Under the pieces are notes generated by a model that was not told the origin of the DNA, made no database searches, and saw only the letters and a list, made by a program, of their open reading frames with translations. Below, piece after piece: positions 12,701 to 24,700 of a stretch of 64,000 nt of DNA (positions within the stretch are counted from its first letter, which is position 1; every line of letters begins with the position of its first letter). The stretch comes from Marthasterias glacialis (Eukaryota; Echinodermata; Asteroidea; Forcipulatida; Asteriidae). The stretch covers positions 6,955,047-7,019,046 of the forward strand of contig OU452221.1 in NCBI GenBank assembly GCA_911728455.2, written 5' to 3'. The position numbers and the translations under genes were made by a program.

Positions 12701-15700
12701 TGATTTACAACATGAAAGGCTTTCAAAGGAAATTCATATGGAATGGTACGCGAAAAACTTGCATGTTGTACCGGGTGAAATGAGCGCTACAATTTTCCTT
12801 AAAAAAATTTTGTTGATGGTAGATGTTGACTCTAGAGCCTACAACATGTTAAATTAATCACGCAAACTATAATTTTTGCACCCACTTCCCCTTTAGAGGA
12901 AAACCCAACTTCACATAATTAATCCGTGTGGGATTTAGGAAGGCTAGATTTAGACAATCGGCCATGTAGTCAACACATGTTTTGCGTTACACATCTGTTA
13001 AGTCTCGTTGACAGCCGCAGATGTTCTAGGCTGGTGAAATATTGAACTTCCCTCAGGGGCGAACGGGAGTGGAAGGTTTGTGGGTATCTGCATGGGGAGA
13101 CTTGAGTGTTAGGCAGGTATCCCCCGATAGAAAGCTGTGGGTTGAGCCCTTCTAATGACTGCGTGGGTACATTTATTAGGCTATGGCCAAGCAAATCAGT
13201 GGGCAGCCAGAAATTTGACCCGTAGTTGTTGATGATAATATTCTCATGGTGATAACCTGGATTTATACATGGACAGTAGTTTACTTTAGAAATTCCAAAC
13301 ACTTTCATCGATGGTGACTAAAAACTCAATTCAAAAGTTAGATAAGTTCGTCTTTCTTGTGTGTCTGCGTTAACTTCTGCAGAAGGAAATAATACAAACT
13401 ATGATGGGAAAATACGAATGGTGACTAAAAGCATAACTTCGCATACCTTGCAGGAAAAAATACTGAGCGCTTTGAGACGCCCATCAAATGTAATAAAGCA
13501 CCACATAAGAGTTGCGTATTATTATTATTATTAATGCCTTTTCTTCGTTGAGATAGCCTGGAACTGGTCCCTGTTAATTGCCCGACCATTTTCTGTCCAT
13601 ACGATCAGGCTAAAGGCCCCGTCACTAAAAGGCAATTTTCACAGGCAAGTTGGGGGCAGCCAACTGTAGTGCATGCCAAAAGAACACTTCAGTATCAACA
13701 AGAGATGTTTTTTCAAATTTATTTTGTAATAGTGTCTTTTGTCTTACTATCCTCCGAGGAACTTGACTGAAAATTTAAACTACATGTATGTGGACGTATT
13801 TTCTACTTGGAGAATGCTTTGGGTTGGTTGGTTGCCTGTTTTGCTTCCTCTGTGGTAGTGTGGTTGCTAAAACAGATTGCCTTGTGGAGTTGTGTGACAC
13901 AGCCTTAATTGATAGATCTGAGGTCAAAGCTGCCAGCCAGCAGCACCCCAAATGTTGCCTTGTTGGGGCCTTCATTACATACAGAGTACACCATACTGAA
14001 CTGACACCGTTTAGCCCACTCATTTGATATTCTGATGTACACAAAATGTCTACTGCATTCTCATTTCATTCACAGCAATTCTTTACTGTAAATTCCTCCC
14101 TGTACGTGGGCTTGTTGTCGGTGTTTTTCCGTCCACTGTGGTTTCCCCCCCCCCAATTTCTTTCATGGACAACGACTTTGAAATGTTGATAATTTGTTTT
14201 GTCAACCTTGCTGTTTGTTGTTTTAATCCATTCACAGTACTTGTTGTTGGTACAATAGGCATGTTCAATAGGGTGTTAAAAGTAGGCGCATGTACGCTGG
14301 ACTGTCAAGTTGTTTTGCCTTGACAAGTACGTTCTACGGCCTCTGACTGTACAGGCTATGTGCACAGTGAACTAAACATAAGGTTAAAAAAACATGTACA
14401 TTTGGAGAAAAAAAATACTGTGAAAATAGCTATTTGTACGAACATGCACCTTGACTTTTTTTTATAAATCTTTTGTTACAATTTGTGAGTGAACAAAAGT
14501 ACCACTGTCGTCTCAACGTTGTTCGTATTTTGTATTATAAGAGAGACAACTCAAAGGGTGCACATAACATTGGTAAGAGTGAAAATATAAATATTCACAG
14601 ATTTGCACACTACATGTACTTACATGGTACAAAGATGGTCATGGTGGACAACTTTCTGAGAGATATTTTGGCCTGAAATGCTACGGTGTTTGAGAAATGA
14701 GTAAAACAATTAATTTTGATTCTGCGAGTCTGAAATCCGATGTTTGAAAAACAGTGAAAAACATGGATGGAGTCTTCCAATATTTTTGTGGTTGACTCCG
14801 GCGACCGATTGAGCTTTAAACTTTAACAGGTTTGTTATCTCATGTGCGTATGTTGGGTCACAAAAAGTGCAGGTGCATGTACTAAATTGACAATTACCAA
14901 TGTTGGCCGCATGCTTTAACAGATGTTTCTCATGCTGTGTATAATGTTCGTGTTTACAGATGAACATTCACATAGTTATGTGTGCATGATGTTTGTGTAC
15001 GTTAAAGAAACACCTGCTTACACTCCCCCCCCCCACATCCCATTTTTCATTGACACAAGTACATGTAGATTTAGCTACAGTTTACTTTCATGTAGTTTTA
15101 TACAGTTTGCTGACACACCATGTACATGAAAAATAATCTCTCTAGGAGTTGTGGGGGTTTTGAAGAGAAGCAATGGTGTGACAGCGTTTCGATAAGTATG
15201 CTCTGATCAAACCGATTCGCTTAGCCACCGTCACTTATAAGCGAGCCGCCAAAGCGTGACCGCCTCGCTTATAAACCCTCCCATGATAGTATCATGGTAT
15301 CACGACAGAGCATTCACTGTAAGGGCCGTGTCACACGAGGCAATCTACAGGCAACCAGTTCCAGGCAATCTCCAAGCAGAAAAGGCATTCACATTTGAAT
15401 GTTCACCTAATTTTCTTGAGGATTGTAAGACACTGTCAGAAAAATAACCCCTGCGCTACCAAAGTGTTTCTTTTGCATGCGGTGCAGTTGGTTGCCTCCA
15501 AGTTGCCGGTAAAAACATGGCACTAACAAGTGAGGCGGATTTAGAGCGGTTTATTTAGAAGGGTGTGGGGAGTGTTATTATGATACATAACCGCCTCGCT
15601 TATAAGCTACGGTGGCTGGTTGGATCAGGTACTCTGATCATCTTTAGGAGAAAGCAGGGAGTTATTACAGCACCGATTCTTTTCAGAGCCACCACAACTC

Positions 15701-18700
15701 AATAGAGAGATTATTGTCCAAACCTTACTAGGTGTCTTTTGTTTATTAACCAATTGTCCATAATGTACACATGTACATGTGCACATTTTTTGTTTTGTTA
15801 TTCGTGTACCGGTATTTGTAAACGTGTTGACCGGCTGATGCTGAGTTGGTACCCCAGTGTGTCGGTAATAGGACCAAATTGACCCAACATATTGCATTAC
15901 AGCCTGTGTGCACATGTCCAGTTTAGAAAGTCTTGAGATTTCATTTGTAATATAACTTGATAATAGCTCGATCGAAGCTGTGCCAAAGTGTGAGAACTAT
16001 TTTTCTGGTGTTTTTGTCACCTTTTGAATCCTGTAGGTTCATTCATATTTAGGTCGGCATTATTTTTTTACAGGACTCGGGGGGGGGGGGGGGGGGGAGA
16101 GTACTGTGTATACAGTGCTTAACACACATCATGTATACATGGGTATAAAACAAAATAGTAATATTCTTTATCCCGATATAAATATCAACATCTATTATAA
16201 TGGTTGCGGTACCCGCTGCTATTAGGATTCGAACTGCCTCTAGTTGCCGGGCAGTCTCGGTAGTCTAGTTGGTGAGACATCTGCTCTAGAATGGCGGGGG
16301 TCCTGGGTTTGAACCCATAGCCGAGGAACATGCCTGTGGAATATATTTCACAGGACTCGGGGAAAGTACTGAGTACACAGTGCTTAACACACATTAGTGT
16401 ATGGGTAAAAAACAAAAACAAATAATATCATTGATGTTGTTGTTTTTATTTTCTCAACCTTTTAGAAAGTAATAAACAAGGTTCAAACATGTTTAGTCAT
16501 CAATGTGTTCTTATGGTTCATACCTTTATTATTCAAACAACTGGCAGAAATCTGAATCATGTGCATTTTACAAAAGGTAACAATTCAAAAATTTGCGCCA
16601 AAGGTTTAAAATTATAAATGAAAATTCAAAAATAGAGACATTATACAAGAAAACACAATAGGTAGCGACACAATAAATTGAGCAGAGCCAAAAAGTTTTA
16701 TTTGAGTTTTCTTTGTGCTGAGAATTTTCTAATGAGGGAACTCAAGAACTGTTGCCTAGTACATTGAACATCTTTCTTAATTCCAAACATTTAAACAAAA
16801 AATGCACCTTTTGTTAATGACTAGGTCCAAGGAAAGTGCCTGTGTGGTCACAACACTGAGGGGAACAACTGCGAGAGATGTCAGGAATTTTATAACGACC
16901 AACCATGGAGGCCTGCTACGCACAACCAACCCAACGAATGTAAACGTAAGTCTTTCAGATCGCCACCTGCCATTACGTTGGGAAGGGGGTTAGAAGGTGC
17001 TCAAACGCCCACCTTCTCATGGGGTTGCCAATTTTAGATTAACCCAACCTCCCCCAGGACTTCCCTTTAAAGTCTTATTCCGTAGGTGCAAGTTACTCTA
17101 GCACCGAGTGCAAACGATGATTGCATATGTTCATATTCTAAACAGACACCCCCTTTTTTTCCCCCCGACCAGGATGTAACTGTAACAGTCACACCAATCG
17201 CTGCCATTTTGATCAGGCCGTCTATGAGATCACCAACGGCGCCAGCGGAGGGGTTTGCGACGACTGCCAGCACAACACCATGGGAAGAAACTGCGAGCAG
17301 TGCAAGCCTTTCTTCTACATGAATCCCGACAGAGATATCCGAGACCCCAACATCTGTGTCCGTAAGTAACTGATGTTGTTTTGACAGGGGCAGATTGGGG
17401 ATTTGGGTCATTATTATCGTATGTTTGGTTTGCGGTAACACCATGTGGGTATATCTACTTTGCTATATACAGCAGATTGTTCTTGTTAATATTCTACTTC
17501 CACGGAGTAGATTTTTTCGGAATTCGGGTGGGGGGGACAACTCAGTTCTGAAAAGAATTGTTCTGCTTTTTAAGTACCACCTGGGGAGGTAGGAAATCGG
17601 CTGGGACTACTACTACTTCTGCTTAGTGGATTGAGGGGACTTCTCGGATAACTTCACTAACGCGGAGTGAGTTTATTAGTTGGTCTCAGCGTTTCCACTA
17701 GCCTGCTCTAGTCATCGTCAGGAGACTGAAGAGTGTTTGAGATGCTGGTCTCTTTATAGGAATTCAGAGGTTTCAGTGTAGATATAACCAAATTGTGTTT
17801 CCGCAAACCACATACATGTATACATTAATACCTCATCATGCAATGCCAAAAAATCTGTAGTCATTGTTATTATTATTAATTTCTGGTACTGAAACCAAGG
17901 ATGCCTCAAAAGCGAACTTAATCACTGTAGCTCGGAAGCCTGAGGAAACCTGCCAACAGTAGGGGTTGCAGTGAACCAGAAACACCGGGGTAAATCCCTA
18001 CTCTTCCACGAGAAGTGTTCTTTCACGAGAAGTGTTCTGAGTTCTCTTGCATGCACTGCCAGTTTTAGTCCGTACATGGGACCTGTGGCTTAAAGTCCCA
18101 TCCAATTATGGTAAAGTATCTTCCTAAAAAATAAACAAGGATCGTGATCAGCCAGTCCAGTGCACCAGACTGCTCGGCCATGAGTCTCATCTTCATACTT
18201 TAGAATTAAAAGTCAAAATTGATGAACCAATAAAGGAAAACAAATTATAGTTCAGTTGAATTCAATTGGTTTGCATATTCTTGTCAATGAGTTTCCATTT
18301 CCTGTTGCAGCTTGCGACTGCGACCCATACGGCTCCGCAAATGGCGGAGAGTGTGAGAGCCACACCGACCCATCGAACAATCTGATCGCCGGCCGCTGCA
18401 TGTGCAAGCGCTTCACGACGGGAGTGCGATGCGACGTTTGCCAAGATGGCTTCTGGAACCTGAGAACTGAAAACCCTGATGGCTGCCAAGGTGAGAGTCA
18501 TTTTTATTCTGGGTACACACGTAACTGTTCTGCTACAATATAAAAGATGATTTACCAGGGTTCTTGATACATGCATATTTTTTTTAGTTCTTGTTCAACG
18601 TTAATTTTCGTTTTAATGTAAACCAAAAGTATGCAAACTTTTAAACCCAGTAAAAGTTTCAGGCACTCGACCGTGAAACACCCACTGATTGCTGGCCGAT

Positions 18701-21700
18701 TGAGCCCCCTGCTGCCGAGATAATGTCATAAAAACAGGCAGATCTTAATATGAGTAAATTATTAATTGAAGCAGTTTCTTTTTTGTTTTATACATTTATG
18801 AGTAATTGCATAGAACTGATAGTAACAGTTAAGCAGGCGTGTGATTTCTCAGGATTTTTTCCTGATTTCAGGATTTTCTCAAAATCTCCTTGAGCATTCA
18901 CATTTTCTGGAAAGAAGTGAAGCAGTCACCACAGGGAGAAAGAAATGGTCCACACTGTGTCCAAACCTGTAGTTTTGTAAATTTCTGGTGATGCACATAG
19001 TCTGTAAACCTCCTGAATTTGTAACGTCTGGGAGGTTCCGGGTCTAGAATAAGGGAGAACCCAGGCCTGCAAGCCATTTTCAGAATTTTTAACGGTCAGC
19101 AAATCTCATCCCTGGTTAAGGAGAAATACCATGTTTTGGACGATAGCTCAATTATGAGGTAATCTTTGTTGCTGACGTAATGCTTTGTCACGATAAACTT
19201 TACCGCTTTTGACAAAGTTTGACGACCCACCTTCATCACCGGACCCTGTTTTCGCTGGACCCTGAGCCTTTTTCGTTGCAGTCTCTGGCCACTGAGGCGT
19301 CAGCGTGGACTATAAACTTAGTCGCGTGTCAATTTTACCGTCGCGTGACCATCGTGCGACCAACTGTAAACCAGCCTAAATAATCGTACAACATCTTATT
19401 GGAAACTAACAGAGCAGGTCATGACGGGAAACTGGAAGGGTCAGGAATGATTTACACAAGGGTTTTCCTTTTGGACCCTAATTGAAAAAAATCGGTAAAT
19501 AAAAAATTCTTTCATTGTGGTCTTCTCTCAATGGTTTTGTGTTCTCACCTTGATCTATCATCATTTTGTTGCATTTATATTCCTAAAAAACTGATTCCTA
19601 GGCCGAATTTCACAGACCTGCTCAAGTAAGAAAATATTGCTAAGCAAAAATAGGCAGGCTGCTAGTCACAGATGCTGTGTGTGACATGGCATTTTGGCCG
19701 GTAACCTTATTCTGGTAAGTATATATTTTGTTGTGCTCAGCTACTATTCTGATTTTACAAGCAGCTCTATGAAAATGGACCCTGGTTTACAATTGTTAAA
19801 CTTTTTGTAAGATTTAAATGTATATTGGTTCTTGCATTTTGGTACGTTTGTTGAAATTTTTGGCAGGATAAATAATATCAATAATAGTAGTAATAATAAT
19901 ACTTAATAATATTATACACCACAGTTAAGCCCAAGGCAACATTTGTGATGAAAGAAAACTGGTAGACTTCGCCTTTACCTATTAAAGAGGTCAAAGGTTA
20001 GAGGTTATCTAGAAGAAAGTGTCACCAGTGCAGCAGAAAATTCTTCAATGAAAACTTGATCACGTCCCTGATGAGCGAGCTCACCTTTTTAGAATCGGAC
20101 CGAGAAATCAATCCACATAGTGATCTGCGTGGAATGTGAACCCATAGTCATAGGACCGTACATTTAAAGGGGTTGATTCCTTTAGCGGTTGATGGAACGG
20201 TACTGTCATTAACCTTCGCGTCTCAAGAAAATTGTCTTTGAACTAACCAGTAAAGGTTTTTTTTTTGGAAGAATTGCACTGGTGCATTTTTGCTACTGGT
20301 ATGAGCGTTTAGATTGAAACTACATGTAAATAGTTTTTACTTTTGATGATCTTTGTCTTAAAAAATACTTGGTCAAAGCTTGAGGTATACGTGTAGGCCT
20401 ACATGTATGTCGTTGAGGACAGTTTTGCCATCATTTCCATCAGATTTTAAAAAAATTACATATTTCATTAATTTTAGAATCATTTAGTTTTTTTAATGAG
20501 CATGGTACAGAAACATGAGAAGTGAAATTGAAAATCATCTTTACAAGAAAAAAATATATATGTATGCCTACGTCTTTGAAACTCTGACGAATAGATCAAG
20601 ATTTTTTCAAAATACTGCAGAGCTTAGATACATGCACATTTGAGCCGTCAAAGAACAGCCTCATCCAAAAGTACCACAAGGCAGAGAATAGTACATTGTA
20701 GCTTCACCAGAGTTACTTTACACAAAGAAGCACTTGTGTGTGGAAGAGTTTTTTTTTTATCGAAATCGACAGTTAATTGAACACTAAAAAAATTGCATTT
20801 CTTGTCAAGGAAAGAAACACAAATTTTTAGTCAGTACATTCTACATCGTCAAGAAACACGATTACACCTCTGGTTGGAGAACAGAGACATAGTGTCACTG
20901 TCAGCCTCTCAAGTTGATAGAGGTTGTGTGAACTCACAATTACCTGTGTAACTATCACGACCTTTGACCTTAATGCTTACAAAGGGTCAGGAGTGTTGCA
21001 CTCAATCTATGGTAGTCACTGTTACCTGGCGCCTTGACTCTACTGATGATCCATAACTTTGTCAGCTCATTAAACTGTTCAGATCTGTTTGTTTGGTTTG
21101 GGAACCCATTATTTATTTATTTTTCTGAGGGCATCTCTTGATAAGTTCGTGGATGTCCTCTTATGAACTTGCATGTTTCATTGAAGATTTGGTTTACTTG
21201 GTTTGCAATGTGGTTTGTCACGGTGTAAGTTTTTGCTGGAAATAACTCATCAAAATCATTTTCTGGAGTAAGTGGCTGAGGCATAATTTGTCATCCTTTG
21301 TAGAATTCTTATTTTTGTTTTCCCTTTTTTTTGGGGGGGAGCATTGTTTAAAGGATTTACAACAACAAAAATAAAATAAAAATTTATACAAACTTAATTT
21401 TTTTCTTCTTTTTTTAATAAAAATGGACCAATTCATTTACATTTATTTAGATTTCAGATATTCTTTTTAAATTTGGTAAAATTTCAACAAACCTCGTAAC
21501 ATTCTGATACTAGTTTCTGACCTTTTTGTAAGCAATGACTCTCATCCCAAGGAAATTATTCTTTTTTTTTTCCTACTTCTTCATTTTCCCCCAATTTGAT
21601 ACACCCTAATAATGATGTCGTTGCGTTCTTCGTATTTCCAGCCTGTGCTTGCAACACTCTAGGCACTGAGGGTAACAGAGGCTGCAACAAACAGACTGGT

Positions 21701-24700
21701 AACTGTGTGTGCAAGCGTTACGTCACCGGCAGAAACTGCGACCAGTGTTATGTGAGTATCATGCCACCGTTGTATTCTGCTTCTATTGCGATATGTAATG
21801 ACATAATGTGACAGTTCTTGGTCTGATGCCAAACGGAAAATTCCATGGTTACTCACCACAGATGTCAACACAAATCAACAAAAATGTTTTGCTACTTTGC
21901 AGCAGTAAACAAACCTTTAATTATACTGACCACAAAGGAAATGCATGCAGTGCCATTTAGAATTGGTACCACGCCATACCAGTAACCCTGACCTGCAGCA
22001 GGGACATCCCTCCTTCACCACATAATCTTTTTTAGTATAGACACCAGGAAGTATTATGGCTTCCAGGTAAATCAGACGATTAAATCACAGAATTGTTAGG
22101 TTCAACATAATAAAGTAAAAAATACTGCTAATATTTGTCTTCTGAAGGGAAATTCTCACACAGAACCACCCCAACCACACTAGAAATAAAAATACAGGTA
22201 ATCCAGGGAAAACCCACCCAATCAGGTAGAGACTGAAAAACCCAATCCACATGGTGCCCCCGGGATTCGAACTGGGGTCCCAGAGGTGGAAGACTAGGAA
22301 AGACAACCACTTCGTCAGCCTAATCACCCATGGTATTTTGGCTGCTAACCTCTTGTTGTTAAAAGCACAACTTGTGTTCAGCTGGTACCCATTCTCATAA
22401 ACCTGTTGTGAGCAGAAATGAATCGCTTAGCACAGAAAACTCTTACTGAACAGACACAGGTTTACCAGCCAATGTGCTAAGTAATGGATATTCTTAGTTG
22501 ACGGTTCCCTGCTACTTTTTGCTTCACAGACAAAATGGCTTAGCGCAAATGGACTTACCAATGACATGAAATTGGCCTTACTAGGTCATCTAAGCGAAAA
22601 CAGAGAGTCTGTGCTCATGCAGAGAGTGGCACAGGCAAAACTGAGTGCATACATTGGCAAATTTTTGTTTTTAGAAGCTCAATGGAATCAGCTCTGATTT
22701 CATGCATTTCCTTGAAGATTGTTAAGCATGTTAGTCACACCACATGAGGAAACCATATAGTTTTTATCATGTAATTAGATAGAAACAGTGATAAAACCTA
22801 GTCTGCTATTGCTACTTAGCGTGTTGTGGCCGAGTGGTTTAGTGCATTGGACTCAAGTTCTGGTGGCTGAGTCATCAGGATGTGGGTTCGAATCCTGGTC
22901 ATAACACTTGTGTCCTTGAGCCAAGTCACTTAACTAAAATTGCTTCAAATAGGGGAAGAGGCAGTTACGTTTGTCTCGCAACGGGTTCATTTACCCCTCC
23001 CTGTTCTTGGCTGTGCTGTGAAGAGACTTGCGTTTATATCTCGCCATGTCTTGTTTCTGCGCATTGGGGCAGGTTTCTATCCCTTAAAAAAGTAGCCCGC
23101 ACCTCAAGTGGCCTTTGTGCCTTGTGATGGGCGAATTGCATTGTAAGAAAATAAATGAAACAAAGTTATACATAACTTATTTTATATATTGGCGAATTTA
23201 CCTGTATTGCGTTTAGAAACTCAATGAGTTGGCTTAGATTTCATACTTTGCCTTTAAGCTTATTAAGCACTTCAGACAAACCACATGAGGAAGCTAAATA
23301 GTTTTTATGACAGTAGATTGAATGGCTTTAATGGATCTGACATCTCTTCCTGTTAGTCTTTGTATAGCTGTCTGCTCAGGAAGTTAACTAGCATTGGATA
23401 ACAGGTATAGACCTAACAATCACATCCATAGCAATACAACACGTAGGGAATGCTGAGCTCAATTGCCGTCTGCTGTTTGCTTTGCACGCCCTCTATGGCA
23501 GCTGTGGACATGAAATGGTATACGTTGTACATATACATGTGTACAGATGAACATTCTTCACACTTCCGGCTCCAAAACGTCATCACTTAAACCAACAAGG
23601 ATACCATGTGACATGCCAACTAATGGGATACTTTTGAGACGCTGGCGGCAGCAGACACAACGGTCCCTTTTTTACAGTTCGGAGCGTGCGCGCACATGCT
23701 CAGTACTACGTGTGTAGTTCTGAAGGTGCGTACTGCCGACGAGAGCCATGAAAAAGGACCATTCAAAAGTCTCCCATTAGTGTTGGTGTAGCAGTTAAGA
23801 CATCTAGAATGCAGTGGTCATGGGTATACAGTGCGTGTTACACATCAGTGTTAATGGTGAAACCAAAATAATAGTATGATCTGTGTGGGCTTTTCTCATG
23901 ACACAGTCATATCCAAAGAATCGCAGTAGATAGTTTCCACTTGGCATCACACAGTGTAAAGTCGGCCATCGTTACGGACATGGTCAATTTTTGTAACACA
24001 CATTACAACTATGCGTTATGCAACGTGCGGGAGTTCTATCAACTTAACTTGCATGATTGGTTGGTGGCCATGTACAAAAAATTGAGCGCTTGATGCGGCC
24101 CAGAGCCAAAACCCAAGTTGCCCATACAGATGGGCTCTATTAAAAAAAAAAAAGGTTAATTTGGCAAAACTTGTAGCATCTTGATATAATCTTAGCTTTG
24201 GAAGCAGTAAATACATGTAAACATACAGGGTTGCAACATTAATCATATTTTTGTGGAATGGGAGACATTTGAGACGCTGGCGGCATCAAACACAACGGTC
24301 CTTTTTGACAAAGCATTTTTGACAGTTCTGAGCATGCGCGCACATGCTCCGTATTGCTCGCATAGTTTTGAACATGCGTACTACTGATGTGAACTGTGAA
24401 AAAGGACCGTCCAAAAGTCCCCCATTACTTTCCGTTTTAGTCAATTTGATCTGTCGATAAGAGCGAACTAGTGACTGATAACGGTTTCTTCCCACCTGAT
24501 TGTGTGTTCACAGGAAGGCTATTACGGGCTGAGTGAGGAGGCGTACGGCTGCAAGTACTGCAACTGTGATCCCGGCGGCTCGTACAACAGCAGCTGCAAC
24601 CGCAACTCGGGTCAGTGCTACTGCCGTCCACACATCACAGGCAGACAGTGTAACCAAGCGGAGTCTGGCTACTTCTATACCTTCATGGACTACTTCTTGT

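Larger units (their letters stand above)
7380..16824 (+). other. Intron 2 (9.4 kb, largest in the gene)
   Basis: Phase 0, gtgagt...ctag. Holds a series of MITE and SINE copies listed separately (7491, 8521, 8883, 9955, 10821, 13606, 15201, 16250), a (TA)n run at 11225-11249 and a 19-nt G run at 16079-16097. No conserved coding segment was seen. First large introns of this kind often hold enhancers, but nothing here shows one directly. Confidence 0.85.
18491..21641 (+). other. Intron 5 (3.15 kb)
   Basis: Phase 1. It contains a dispersed repeat (about 18640-19230) interrupted by the MITE at 18834, a MITE at 19602-19790 and AT-rich unique sequence. 19800-21600 holds homopolymer runs but nothing else I recognise. 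Confidence 0.75.
21752..24513 (+). other. Intron 6 (2.76 kb)
   Basis: Phase 0. Holds a SINE-like copy (22120-22330), a MITE remnant (22330-22600), a family-A SINE (22820-23160) and two copies of one MITE (23621 and 24256). Confidence 0.8.

Noticed and set aside
16250-16330. Functional tRNA gene
   Set aside because: A and B boxes are present but the stems do not pair properly, and the sequence continues into a repeated tail, so it is a SINE head. The same reasoning applies to 22820, 38004, 43806 and 46480.
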